Assembly (NCBI RefSeq): GCF_000517445.1
Contig: NZ_CP006965.1
Span: 868,001 to 932,000 of the forward strand
Direction: 5' to 3'
Source of the DNA: Thermococcus paralvinellae
GTDB lineage: Archaea; Methanobacteriota_B; Thermococci; Thermococcales; Thermococcaceae
DNA length: 64,000 nt
Below are positions 9,207 to 17,682 of the stretch, piece after piece (within the stretch, counting starts at the first letter, position 1; every line of letters begins with the position of its first letter). A program made the translations under genes and the position numbers. The notes below the pieces were generated by a model, which saw nothing but the letters and a program-made list of their open reading frames with translations, was not told where the DNA came from and did not search any database.

Positions 9207-11425
9207 CTCCTACCGACCCTCCTCATCATCCATATTACTGCCCCAAATGTTAGTACCAACATTAATATTCCAATGTAGGCTGACTTTGAGCTCTGGGTTA
9301 CCCTAACTGTAATCTGAGTGCTTGCCTGGGCCTGATCCCCTTTTCCGGTAATTGTTATTTGGTATGTACCAGCTGGAGTGGTTTCGGGAACTTTTACAGT
9401 AATAGTTATCCGATTCTGTTCTGAGCCAATACCCACAACTCTGATGTTTTCTTTCTCTATGTAATGTGACTTTAGCTCTGGAATAACCTGGGGAACAACT
9501 TTAACCTCCCATCCTTGGGGAGCACTCACTTCAAATTTTATATTCGTTATTGGCGCAGTCCCAGTATTCTCAAGAGAAACATATGCAATACCTTCTTTCC
9601 CGGCTTTGATACTTATCATTGGCATTTCTGGATACATCTCAAATCTGTACTCCCCGATTAATTTTACCAAAAGAGCAAGTTTTCTCTCAAATCCTGATGA
9701 GCTCTTAACAACAATTGTCAGATTGTATTCACCAGGCTGAGCGTTAAATGGAGGAACGATTCTCAACATAACGTCCTTTGAGCTTCCAGCTTCCACTTTT
9801 ATGCTTCTCACAGGACTCTGGACATAGTAAAATTCACTCGACCATTCTGATGGAAGCCCAAGAACAGAGAGGGTGTAGGCATCATCTTCCTTTCCTAGGT
9901 TCTCTATTGTTAGTGTGTATGTTCCTATTGACCCTGTTGTTACTGTTATTGTATCTCCCTCACCTTCAACTGTGAAATAGTACGGCAGTCTTTTGAGGGT
10001 TATTTCAATATTTTTCTCCTCTCCATCTTCAAGCGTAATCTCCTCCCTAACTTTCTCGTAACCCTCTTTCTCCACAAAAACTTTGTAATTACCAGCTTTA
10101 AGCTCAATCTCAGCTTTTCCATAGTTATCCGTAAATACTGTGCTGTTACCCACATGGATTCTTGCCTTGCGGACTGGATTGCCTTCTTCATCTTTGACCG
10201 TTACAATCAGTCTTGCAGGCTCTCCCTCATGTGTTTTGTATATGAAGATGCTGAAGGAATAAGTTGCGTTGTTTATTGCAAATTTTATTTTATGGTTTCC
10301 AAGCTCTGCATTTCTTGGAATTTCAGCGACAAGCGAAATTATTTCAGAAGTTGCTCCCTGAGATGTTGCACCAGGTAGAAGGAAAGACCTAACCCTAACT
10401 CCGTTGAGCATGAAGTATGCATCCCAATCTTTTGGCTTTTCAACCACTTGAAGATTTATTATCTTATCCGGACCATAATTAGTAAGTGTAATTGGAAACG
10501 CCACTTTTTCCCCAGCTTCGCTTTCTATGGAAAGAATTGGGAGCTTTACCTCGATTTCTTCCTTTTGCTGGACATATATCTTAATCTCACCAAGTTCTTT
10601 GCCGATTGAGAATCTAATAATCTTTAGACCTTTTTCCATTGAAGGAATCTTAATTTCGAGTTTAGCGGTTACAGAACTTCCTGTTTGACCATTTGGTTTT
10701 AATGTTAGTTCATTAACTTCGTAATCGGAGACCTTAATCTTCACCTCCCACCCTACCGGTTTGAAAACAACCCTTAAAGGTAATGTTATTGGGGTATCTC
10801 CTGTATTAATAATTTCGATTGGTATTTCAACAGTCTCTCCAGCTTTGGCAGTTATTGAATCAAAAGGATAATGGACTTCATAATCAAGCTTTGGAACTTT
10901 TTCTACAGAAACTTTAACGAGATAAGCGTAGAGCTTGCCCTCTTTATATTCAAGTACTAATTTATCATAAATTATTGAAGAGTTCATGGGTATTAGATAG
11001 TCTTTGGCATTAATTTTGAGAGAAGTTTGTTTATCTGTTACGTTCTCTATGTAAACAATATAGTCTCCAATTTTATACTCCTCGCCAGGTTTTGGAGAAA
11101 TTTCCTCAACGAGCTCTGGCTTCCACTGAATCACAAGAAAGAGTTTGTCATCTTCAAGACTACCGACAACTATCTTTAAAGATTCAACCTCGATAACTGT
11201 TCCAAATGTGGCCATCTGCAAGGCTTTAATATCTTCCCCCTTGTAAACAATAATATATGGCTGATAGTCTTTATTCTGAGTGAGTTTTATTAAATAGTCC
11301 CCAACTTTCAGGCTTTCGCCAATTTTGACTCTTCCTTCAAATATTTCAACCCAAGGCTGAGCATTTGAAATGGGGAAAAATGAAACCACTAGAAGACCAG
11401 CAATAAGTAAAGCAAGCTTTTTCAT
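9203..11425 (-). CDS. Large surface protein with repeated beta-sandwich domains (COG1470-like), tied to an ABC exporter
   Basis: 740 residues, with a signal peptide (about 1-22, ending SNAQ) and one C-terminal membrane helix (about 712-735) followed by RRVGRR, so it is anchored with the bulk outside. The outside part is a run of Ig-like domains resembling NPCBM/NEW3 and CARDB modules; phrases such as AGETVEIPIEIINTGDTPIT, VTLTNYGPD and LENTGTAPITNI repeat. Residues about 408-482 form a carboxypeptidase-regulatory-like insert (DEEGNPVRKARI to EKNIEITL). It sits between the ATPase gene and a permease gene, overlapping the latter by four bases, so it probably acts with that exporter as an accessory or sensor. 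No catalytic motif was seen. Confidence 0.85.
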   Translation of the reverse strand: MKKLALLIAGLLVVSFFPISNAQPWVEIFEGRVKIGESLKVGDYLIKLTQNKDYQPYIIVYKGEDIKALQMATFGTVIEVESLKIVVGSLEDDKLFLVIQWKPELVEEISPKPGEEYKIGDYIVYIENVTDKQTSLKINAKDYLIPMNSSIIYDKLVLEYKEGKLYAYLVKVSVEKVPKLDYEVHYPFDSITAKAGETVEIPIEIINTGDTPITLPLRVVFKPVGWEVKIKVSDYEVNELTLKPNGQTGSSVTAKLEIKIPSMEKGLKIIRFSIGKELGEIKIYVQQKEEIEVKLPILSIESEAGEKVAFPITLTNYGPDKIINLQVVEKPKDWDAYFMLNGVRVRSFLLPGATSQGATSEIISLVAEIPRNAELGNHKIKFAINNATYSFSIFIYKTHEGEPARLIVTVKDEEGNPVRKARIHVGNSTVFTDNYGKAEIELKAGNYKVFVEKEGYEKVREEITLEDGEEKNIEITLKRLPYYFTVEGEGDTITVTTGSIGTYTLTIENLGKEDDAYTLSVLGLPSEWSSEFYYVQSPVRSIKVEAGSSKDVMLRIVPPFNAQPGEYNLTIVVKSSSGFERKLALLVKLIGEYRFEMYPEMPMISIKAGKEGIAYVSLENTGTAPITNIKFEVSAPQGWEVKVVPQVIPELKSHYIEKENIRVVGIGSEQNRITITVKVPETTPAGTYQITITGKGDQAQASTQITVRVTQSSKSAYIGILMLVLTFGAVIWMMRRVGRR

Positions 11426-11431
11426 GGATTT

Positions 11432-12346
11432 TCACCTCTTGTAAATTGTTTTTAGAAATACATCCTCCAAACTTGGTTCCTCAATTTCTAAGCTGACTAT
11501 GGTTATCCCATTCTTTGATAGATATTCAGATATTTCTTCTCTAATATCGTTTTTTGCGAATATAATGGCTTTCTTATTGTTAAGATACTCCACTCTTATA
11601 ATCCCCGGTAGAGCAATCTCCGGTAATGGCTGTTTCGTCTCAATTTTTATTTCGTATCCCTCAAGCTCCATGAACTGTTTTTTAATTTCTTCAAGTGTTC
11701 CTAAGGCCCTAAGCCTGCCCTTCACAATTATTCCAACCTTATCACTAAGCTCTTCGACTTCACTTAATATGTGGGAAGAAAAGAATACTGTTTTTCCCTT
11801 TTTGCGCTCTTCTTTTACGATGCTTTTGACAAGGAAAGCCCCTTCCGGGTCAAGCCCACTCGTTGGTTCATCGAGAATTAGTACTTCAGGGTCGTTTATC
11901 AAAGTTTGAGCCAGCAGCAAGCGTTGTTTCATTCCCTTAGAAAACGTTTTAACTTTCCTATACTTTACATCCCAAAGTCCAACAAGCTTCAAAAGCTCTT
12001 CAATACGCTTTTCTTTCTCCTGTTTGGAGAGGTTGTAAAAGTTTGCAAAAAACTCCAAGTTTTTCCAAGCTGTTAGCTCCCCATAGATGGTGGCATTTTC
12101 AGGCAAAAATCCAATCCTCTCTTTGACCTTAATAGGTTCCTTAAAGACATCATATCCCAAAATACTAATAGTGCCTTCGTCCGGTATGATAAGCCCGAGC
12201 ATGCTTAAAATTGTTGTAGTTTTGCCTGCACCATTTGGCCCCAAAAACCCGAAAACAATACCCTCCTCAACATTTAGGGTAAGTTCATCAACAGCTTTAA
12301 AATTTCCATACTTTTTTGTGAGATTTTCAATTTCAATTGCATACAT
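11432..12346 (-). CDS. ABC transporter ATP-binding protein
   Basis: Nucleotide-binding subunit, 304 residues. Walker A is GPNGAGKTT (about residues 37-45), the signature is FSKGMKQRL, Walker B is VLILDEPTSGLDP and the switch His is in FSSHILSEVEEL. The C-terminal extension of about 80 residues is usual for the ABC-2 exporter class. The start ATG is five bases after the stop of the upstream permease gene and the stop is six bases before the surface protein start, so these genes are one operon read on the minus strand. Confidence 0.94.
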   Translation of the reverse strand: MYAIEIENLTKKYGNFKAVDELTLNVEEGIVFGFLGPNGAGKTTTILSMLGLIIPDEGTISILGYDVFKEPIKVKERIGFLPENATIYGELTAWKNLEFFANFYNLSKQEKEKRIEELLKLVGLWDVKYRKVKTFSKGMKQRLLLAQTLINDPEVLILDEPTSGLDPEGAFLVKSIVKEERKKGKTVFFSSHILSEVEELSDKVGIIVKGRLRALGTLEEIKKQFMELEGYEIKIETKQPLPEIALPGIIRVEYLNNKKAIIFAKNDIREEISEYLSKNGITIVSLEIEEPSLEDVFLKTIYKR

Positions 12347-12350
12347 GCTA

Positions 12351-13268
12351 TCACCTCAAATCAGCTTTCATAAACTTAGTATATGCAACTGCAAATGGAA
12401 GGAGGAGCATCACAATAAGTACAATGATGTATCTCCAAGCGAGTCCTATTGCTTCAAAGTAAGAAATAGTTTGATTCTGAAGTGTCATAATACCGGTAAA
12501 ACCTCTAGCTACAATCTCGGAGGATGTGATTCCGTAGAATATTGCATTGTTTATATTGTCCAAGTTGTATCCAGGCACAATGGAGAGAAGCATATAAATT
12601 TTCTTCAGGCTTTCTTGGAGTGCCCCAACGTCTGTGGGCGAGACTCCTGAAGCTAACGCCTTAAACACTATTACCATTGAGACGATCGTTGGATAAATGA
12701 ATTCAAGAAATATTGGAAGTAGAACTGCTACTATTATAGCTGTTGAGGGTTTTTTAATCAAAGTTGAAAGTAAAACACCAAAGGATAGGTAGACAAAAGA
12801 AAACAGCATAAAGAACGGTAAAGGCTTTATGAACGTCATAAATGCCTCCGAGCTAAGTGGAATTCCAAGCACAAGCAAAAATGCAACATTACTTATTGCA
12901 AACAACAGAAATGCAAAAAGCACTGTCAATGCTCTCCCAATATATTTTCCAAGAATAAATTGATCCCTGTATATCGGATGACTTAAGGTTACTTTCACTG
13001 TTCCACTTTCAATTTCTCTGTTTATAGCATCAGCGCCGAGAAGTATCGATAGCACAGCAAGAAAATATTTAACTGCTGAAAGTTGAGTGCCTCTGATTAT
13101 ATTTGTGCTTTCCATCTGTATTCCCATGGTAGCTCGCATCATGAGCATTTTCATCCAGTAAGCCATTCCAGCACCTGCTAAAAGAAAAATCGCAAATACT
13201 ATAACCAATCTTTTGGTTCTCATGCTCTCATACATATCTTTTAGTGCAATGTTGAAAATCGAATTCAT
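12351..13268 (-). CDS. ABC-2 type transporter permease (paralogue of the one at 8283)
   Basis: 305-residue membrane protein with six or so helices. The start at 13268 (MNSIFNIALKDMYESMRTKR) follows GGTGAG and aligns with the start of the paralogue; the frame is open a further 29 residues upstream but that part has no ribosome-binding site and lies in an AT-rich promoter region. The conserved REIESGTVKVTLSHPIYRDQFILGKYIG matches the paralogue almost residue by residue. First gene of the exporter operon; a TATA-like stretch (ttataaattttac) near 13315-13330 would drive it. Confidence 0.88.
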   Translation of the reverse strand: MNSIFNIALKDMYESMRTKRLVIVFAIFLLAGAGMAYWMKMLMMRATMGIQMESTNIIRGTQLSAVKYFLAVLSILLGADAINREIESGTVKVTLSHPIYRDQFILGKYIGRALTVLFAFLLFAISNVAFLLVLGIPLSSEAFMTFIKPLPFFMLFSFVYLSFGVLLSTLIKKPSTAIIVAVLLPIFLEFIYPTIVSMVIVFKALASGVSPTDVGALQESLKKIYMLLSIVPGYNLDNINNAIFYGITSSEIVARGFTGIMTLQNQTISYFEAIGLAWRYIIVLIVMLLLPFAVAYTKFMKADLR

Positions 13269-13351
13269 TCCGCTCACCTGTAAAGTTTTCTTTACATTTT
13301 TCATTACATTAATATTTATAAATTTTACGATTAAAAAGAATAAAGAAAAGT

Positions 13352-13681
13352 TCACTCTTTTTCTAGTATAACCGCTGTACCGTATGCAAAAATCTCAGCG
13401 GCTCCAGCCGCTACACTTGAGGTCATAAATCTAACCCCAATAACCCCATTAGCTCCCATCTCTTTTGCATGCTGTATCATCCTCTGAAGTGCAACTTCTC
13501 TCGCTTCTGCAAGCATTTCAGTGTATTCTTTAACCTCTCCACCAACGATATTTCTAAACCCAGCGAGAATGTCTTTCCCAATGTGCTTAGCCCTAACAGT
13601 TGCTCCCCTAGCTATCCCAAGAACTTTAACGACCTTGTAACCGGGAACATGCTCGGTAGTTGCAACAATAAACTCATCCAT
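13352..13681 (-). CDS. YbjQ/UPF0145 family protein
   Basis: 109 residues covering the whole YbjQ domain: starts VATTEHVPGYKVVKVLGIARG, then NIVGGEVKEYTEMLAEAREVAL, AKEMGANGVIGVRF and the C-terminal AAEIFAYGTAVIL. The family forms pentameric rings and is of unknown biochemical role, often near transport or stress genes. The start is supported by GGGTGAGAAT directly upstream. It may be transcribed ahead of the ABC-2 operon or on its own, since 83 bases separate it from the permease gene. Its promoter region (13682-13767) is shared with moaC, which runs the other way. Confidence 0.9.
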   Translation of the reverse strand: MDEFIVATTEHVPGYKVVKVLGIARGATVRAKHIGKDILAGFRNIVGGEVKEYTEMLAEAREVALQRMIQHAKEMGANGVIGVRFMTSSVAAGAAEIFAYGTAVILEKE

Positions 13682-13767
13682 ATTCTCACCCCCATACCTC
13701 GGACTTCGATGTATTTTAAGAGTTCAAAGCTTAAATACTTTTCCATTGTAAAAAGAATGGTGGTTGC

Positions 13768-14232
13768 ATGAAGCTCACTCATGTAGATGAAAAAGGCGTT
13801 AAAATGGTGGAAGTTGGCCATAAAGATGTTGTGTTTAGAAAAGCAATTGCTAAGGGGAAGATAAAGCTCAAACCAGAGACAATAAAGCTGATTCAAGAGG
13901 GCAAGACTAAAAAAGGGAATGTACTTGCAGCAGCGCAGATAGCGGGAATCCTAGCAGTGAAGAGAACTTGGGAAATAATACCTCTATGCCATCCTATTCC
14001 GCTCACTGGGGTGGATATAAGCTTTGAGTTCGGCGAGGACTACATTGAAGCAACATGCGAAGTAAGAGCTTATTATAAGACAGGCGTTGAGATGGAAGCT
14101 CTGACTGGCGTAAGCGTTGCTTTGTTAACGATTTGGGACATGGTTAAAGCTGTTGAAAAAGACGAAAAAGGACAATATCCAGTTACGAGGATTTACGACA
14201 TTAGAGTTGTTGAGAAGGTGAAGGAGAAGTGA
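13768..14232 (+). CDS. moaC: Cyclic pyranopterin monophosphate synthase
   Basis: Second enzyme of molybdopterin synthesis, turning 3',8-cyclo-GTP into cyclic pyranopterin monophosphate; the cofactor serves tungsten enzymes in Thermococcales. Motifs: [56 protein letters not shown]. Length 154 is normal. A TATA-like sequence (caaagcttaaatac, about 13725-13738) lies about 30 bases upstream of the ATG, and GGTGG lies in the short leader. The stop overlaps the GTG of the next gene, so a small membrane protein is translated with it. Other moa genes are not in the window. Confidence 0.95.
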   Translation: MKLTHVDEKGVKMVEVGHKDVVFRKAIAKGKIKLKPETIKLIQEGKTKKGNVLAAAQIAGILAVKRTWEIIPLCHPIPLTGVDISFEFGEDYIEATCEVRAYYKTGVEMEALTGVSVALLTIWDMVKAVEKDEKGQYPVTRIYDIRVVEKVKEK

Positions 14233-14480
14233 AGGTGCTCTCGGCTCTTCTCTTGGGGGCCCTTGTTGGGCTTCTCTACATGCTCGCCCTCTACTTTCTC
14301 TTCACCGCAGGGAGTGTTAAGAAAACCCTGCCCGCGGCGTTAGTAGCTTTGGTGGTTTACGTTGCTGGATTTCATATGGTGAAAAAAGTTGTAATCTCAG
14401 GAAGAGAACTTGGCGCCTTTATAGCTGGAATGATCGTAGTTGCAATGCTTACGATAGTACGCCTGACGAAGAAACGCTGA
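14229..14480 (+). CDS. Small membrane protein coupled to moaC
   Basis: 83 residues with three predicted membrane helices (about 4-27, 33-49 and 61-78) and a basic end (RLTKKR). It begins with GTG inside the moaC stop (gTGA overlap), which argues for real, coupled translation; the AAGGAGAAG just before is a fair ribosome-binding site. Base composition is more GC-rich than the neighbours. No family recognised. A role linked to molybdopterin is only suggested by the overlap. Confidence 0.65.
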   Translation: MKVLSALLLGALVGLLYMLALYFLFTAGSVKKTLPAALVALVVYVAGFHMVKKVVISGRELGAFIAGMIVVAMLTIVRLTKKR

Positions 14481-14529
14481 GAAAGTTTAGGAGTCTTTCC
14501 GCCTGAAGGGTTCTCACAGGCCACCTACA

Positions 14530-14553
14530 GCCCATTGGGTATGGCAATTGGGC
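14530..14553. terminator. Hairpin between convergent small genes
   Basis: GCCCATTG (14530-14537) pairs with CAATTGGGC (14545-14553) with one bulged T and a seven-base loop. It sits between the end of the 83-residue membrane protein gene and the end of a small minus-strand ORF, where a 3'-end structure for either transcript would be expected. Confidence 0.35.
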
Positions 14554-14555
14554 TT

Positions 14556-14687
14556 CTACCCCTTATCTTGAAATTCAACAAATTTTATGATTCCCAGCTT
14601 CAACTCCTCTTTAACTTTCTCTTTCTCAAATTTTAGCTTCCAAATTCTCAGGTGATATCTTGGATTGATGAGCTTCCCAAACAGCAT
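14556..14687 (-). CDS. Possible 43-residue basic protein
   Basis: A short minus-strand frame reads MLFGKLINPRYHLRIWKLKF and then a lysine/glutamate-rich helix (residues 21-31, EKEKVKEELKL) before GIIKFVEFQDKG. Codon use and the amphipathic charge pattern look like real coding sequence. A TATA-like element (tttaaaatttt on the minus strand, near 14703-14715) lies about 30 bases upstream of the ATG, so a leaderless message is possible; the same AT-rich element also serves the divergent MutS5 gene. No family recognised. It fills an otherwise empty 290-base gap. Confidence 0.35.
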   Translation of the reverse strand: MLFGKLINPRYHLRIWKLKFEKEKVKEELKLGIIKFVEFQDKG

Positions 14688-14774
14688 AACAACTAATACA
14701 CATTAAAAATTTTAAACTTTGTGTTGTATTATTGCAGGAAAATATTCATAAACTTTTGTGATAAGCATCAGGAG

Positions 14775-16472
14775 ATGAAGCTCAACAGCGAAGCGAGAGC
14801 AATTTACAAAAGCATTCGTGAAGAAATAAAGAAGAGAATCCAGCTCAGAGAGAGCTTGGATTATCTTGATAAATTTGAACCAACAAATGATAAGAATGAA
14901 ATTCTGAGGAGACAGGCTTATTTTAAGGAGAACCTTCCAAAGATTACACCAGAACTGAAGGAAATATTGGCCGAAATCAAATCAATTCGTTTTAAAAAGG
15001 ATTTTCTGCACGATAGGCTTTTAGTTGTTGATGAAAGTGAGATTGAAAAAGCCCAAGCTTTGGGAGTGTGTGAGGTTTCAACAGAGCCTTTGGAGGGGCA
15101 TGATTTAATTTTAAGCACCATAGGGATTGGAATTGACGTCGAGCTGAGTATAAGTGAAATTGCTCCCGAGCTTTACATCATGCCTCTTTGGGAAAATCGA
15201 AAAACCTTGAAAGCTTTAGTCCAAATTGGTAATCTTCTTGGAAAGAAGAGTGTTGCTGAGCCAATTTTAGAAAAATTAAAAGAATTAGAAGAAGTTATGA
15301 AGCGGAGAGAATTACTCGAACATCTTGATGAGATGATAGCAAAGGAAGAGAAAAAGCTGAATGAAAAGATTGCAGAGAAGCTTGAGAAGTTCAGCCTAAC
15401 TTTGACTGGTAAAGAATTATTGGAGTTCCTAAAAGAACTTAGGGAAGGAAACTATGATACTATATTTAAGCATTTCAGTGAAATTGAGAGCGAAATCCTT
15501 GAGGAAATAAATGAAGTTGAAAAACAGCTCAGCGAAAAGCTGAACTTTACTGTAGAGCTGTTTTCACGAGAAAACCTCTATCCCGTTGAAGTTCCTCCAG
15601 AGAGTATTGAGGCTTTGCGTCGGGAGTTGGAAAGAGAACTCAAGGTAGAGATGTATTTGAAGAGCCGTGAAATTCTCGCTGAAATAAAACACCTCATACC
15701 AAAGCTTAAAGATGAAATAAGCAAAGCTTATGAGCTGGAGTTTCTGAGGGCTGTGAAGGAATTTACAGAAGGATTTACATTTCCAGAGCTGATCGAAGGT
15801 GGCATTGCCTTCATAAATGGGGGGCATTTGTTTATCAAAAATCCCCAACCAGTCAGCTACGTTGTTGGAGAAGCTCCAGTAAAGTTTGATAACGTGAATG
15901 GTGAGAGAGTTGTTATTTTGACAGGTGCAAACAGCGGTGGGAAGACTTCGCTACTTGAGCTTATCTCTCAAATAGTAATTTTGACTCATATGGGTTTTCC
16001 AGTTAATGCCGAGAAAACATGGGTTGAGGTTTTAGACGAGCTTTTCTTCTTCAAACGGAAGCGGTCTATTTATGGTGCTGGAGCCTTTGAAACGGCCTTA
16101 AAGAGCTTTGTGAGGGCACTAACAAACGATGGAAGAAAGTTGATTTTGATTGACGAGTTTGAAGCAATAACGGAGCCAGGTGCTGCTGTCAAGATAATAG
16201 CAGAGCTTCTGAAGATTGCTTATGAAAAAGGATTCTACGTCATTATTGTATCTCATTTGGGGGAAGACTTAAAGAAAGAACTGCCCTTTGCAAGAGTTGA
16301 TGGAATCGAAGCTCAAGGCTTAGATGAGAATCTTAACTTAATTGTTGACAGACAGCCAAAGTTTGGGGTTTTGGGTAAAAGTACCCCAGAGCTGATTGTT
16401 GAAAAGCTTTACCGCACCAAGAGAGGAAAAGAGAAAGAAATTTTTGAGAGGGTGTGGAGGGCATTCACTTAA
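14775..16472 (+). CDS. MutS-related ATPase (archaeal MutS5-like)
   Basis: 565 residues in the preferred frame. The C-terminal half is a MutS-type ABC ATPase: Walker A LTGANSGGKTS, signature YGAGAFETALKSF, Walker B LILIDEFEA and switch His IVSHLGEDL. The N-terminal half is mostly coiled coil (long runs of E, K and L), matching the core lever domains, and there is no mismatch-recognition domain I. Archaeal MutS5 proteins bind branched DNA such as Holliday junctions rather than mismatches. ATG 14775 (MKLNSEAR) is preferred over a GTG at 14721 because the TATA element at about 14705-14715 would place transcription start near 14740; CAGGAG abuts this ATG unusually closely. The end overlaps convergent bud32 by eight bases. 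Confidence 0.85.
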   Translation: MKLNSEARAIYKSIREEIKKRIQLRESLDYLDKFEPTNDKNEILRRQAYFKENLPKITPELKEILAEIKSIRFKKDFLHDRLLVVDESEIEKAQALGVCEVSTEPLEGHDLILSTIGIGIDVELSISEIAPELYIMPLWENRKTLKALVQIGNLLGKKSVAEPILEKLKELEEVMKRRELLEHLDEMIAKEEKKLNEKIAEKLEKFSLTLTGKELLEFLKELREGNYDTIFKHFSEIESEILEEINEVEKQLSEKLNFTVELFSRENLYPVEVPPESIEALRRELERELKVEMYLKSREILAEIKHLIPKLKDEISKAYELEFLRAVKEFTEGFTFPELIEGGIAFINGGHLFIKNPQPVSYVVGEAPVKFDNVNGERVVILTGANSGGKTSLLELISQIVILTHMGFPVNAEKTWVEVLDELFFFKRKRSIYGAGAFETALKSFVRALTNDGRKLILIDEFEAITEPGAAVKIIAELLKIAYEKGFYVIIVSHLGEDLKKELPFARVDGIEAQGLDENLNLIVDRQPKFGVLGKSTPELIVEKLYRTKRGKEKEIFERVWRAFT

Positions 16473-17130
16473 TCCACTTTCTCTCCCTTACATACCTACC
16501 TCTACTTTCAATCTCCTCTATCTTCTCTTTCAGCTCTTGGGCTTTCTCTCTCCCTCTAACTTCTCCATAGCCCTCAAGAACAGCCCCAAAACCTTTTTCA
16601 AACCACTTATAGTGAGTGCTTTCCATAGCTCTTTTTAGGAGATGCAGATCAACACCTTGAGCTTCAACTGTGTTATCAAACTCTGCCAGTCCAAAATCTA
16701 TGAGATAAATTTTTCCCTCTCTTAAAATCATGTTGGATGTCGTCAAATCTCCGTGAATAATACCCGCTTCATGCAGTTTTCCAATTTGCCTTCCAATTTC
16801 ACGGCAGAGCTTTAAACGTTCGTCCATGGGAATTTTTTCCAAATACTCCTTCAAACGCTCTCCTTCGATAAATTCCATAACAATTTTCATATCTCTTATA
16901 TCAACTTCATAGACATAAGGAACATTAACTCCAAACTCTTTAGCCCTGTGCAGAATTCTTGCTTCCCTAACAGTTCTTTCTTTCCTCAGTTTCTGGTCAA
17001 TCTCCTTTATCCTGTACCGCTTTGAAATGCGGTGCTTTATGATTACTTTTTCATCATTAAATGGAAAATACAACTCTTCAAATTTAGCTAAATAAATTTT
17101 TGCCTCTGCCCCCTGCTTTATCAATTCCAT
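16465..17130 (-). CDS. bud32: Kae1-associated kinase Bud32
   Basis: Small atypical protein kinase/ATPase (221 residues) of the KEOPS complex, which makes the t6A modification of tRNAs reading ANN codons. Motifs: KQGAEAKIYLA (glycine-poor loop), VIIKHR (Lys), catalytic HGDLTTSN and metal-binding DFGLAEF; the C-terminus RGRYVRERKWIK is the basic tail of the family. The start at 17130 (MELIKQGAEAK) follows GGTGGTG; a longer frame to 17172 lacks support and would overlap the upstream gene. Kae1 is not fused here and is not in this window. Upstream, 13 bases away, is a small gene that is probably in the same operon. Confidence 0.95.
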   Translation of the reverse strand: MELIKQGAEAKIYLAKFEELYFPFNDEKVIIKHRISKRYRIKEIDQKLRKERTVREARILHRAKEFGVNVPYVYEVDIRDMKIVMEFIEGERLKEYLEKIPMDERLKLCREIGRQIGKLHEAGIIHGDLTTSNMILREGKIYLIDFGLAEFDNTVEAQGVDLHLLKRAMESTHYKWFEKGFGAVLEGYGEVRGREKAQELKEKIEEIESRGRYVRERKWIK

Positions 17131-17143
17131 CAACACCACCTGC

Positions 17144-17464
17144 TTAATCTGTAACCAGTTTGAAATCCTCAATGAATTTTTTGTACTCTTTTATTGTCGC
17201 TCTTATTGTTATTACATCCTCGATTTTTACTATGAGCACTCCCACATCACCTTTTATGACTAATCTTGCAGTGTCAACATCGTTCTCTTCCAGCTTTTGA
17301 ATGGCATATCTAAGCTTATCTTCACTGCTTTTCAGCATATCATCTACAAGTGATGCGCGATTTTCAACATCAATATCAACTAAACCATACTGAATAATTT
17401 TCTCAAACATCTTTATGATGCCTTCTCTTCTGCATGGTATCCCATATATTTCCACTTTGTTCAT
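17144..17464 (-). CDS. Conserved small protein of unknown function upstream of bud32
   Basis: 106 residues, alpha/beta by appearance: MNKVEIYGIPCRREGIIKMF, a helix-rich middle with KSSEDKLRYAIQKLEENDVD, then beta-strands (ARLVIKGDVGVLIVKIEDVITIRA) and a final helix. No catalytic motif or membrane segment is seen and no family is recognised with certainty. GGCGG lies at the right distance from the ATG. It is 13 bases from bud32 on the same strand, so co-expression is likely. Because KEOPS has small accessory subunits, a comparison with Pcc1/Cgi121 is worth making, but the sequence does not show either clearly. Confidence 0.7.
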   Translation of the reverse strand: MNKVEIYGIPCRREGIIKMFEKIIQYGLVDIDVENRASLVDDMLKSSEDKLRYAIQKLEENDVDTARLVIKGDVGVLIVKIEDVITIRATIKEYKKFIEDFKLVTD

Positions 17465-17625
17465 ATCTTACCGCCTCTTTTAGTTTGAATCGTTGTGTTT
17501 AAATAGCTTATTCACTTTACTTAGCTTCTGAACTTCTTAATTATTGTCTAATTATCTTAAATTCTCAATATCTTGTGACAATTTAACAAAAATTTCAATT
17601 AAAACTTGAATTTTTAAACAAAAAC

Positions 17626-17656
17626 CTTTTATAGAACACTAACGTATGGGAAGTGT
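17626..17656 (+). promoter_or_regulatory. Thermosome promoter with inverted repeat at the transcription start
   Basis: TATA box cttttatag (17626-17634) is followed at once by ACACT (17636-17640) and its reverse complement AGTGT (17652-17656), 11 bases apart. The start of transcription should fall inside this repeat. Heat-shock genes in Thermococcales are repressed by Phr, which binds at the start site, but the repeat does not match my recollection of the Phr consensus well. Confidence 0.4.
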
Positions 17657-17682
17657 ATTGAAACCTTAGGAGGAATGTTAAA

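Noticed and set aside
12087-12650. Plus-strand frame of 187 codons opposite the ABC genes
   Set aside because: It lies antisense to a clear ATPase and permease and has low-complexity, shadow-type translation.
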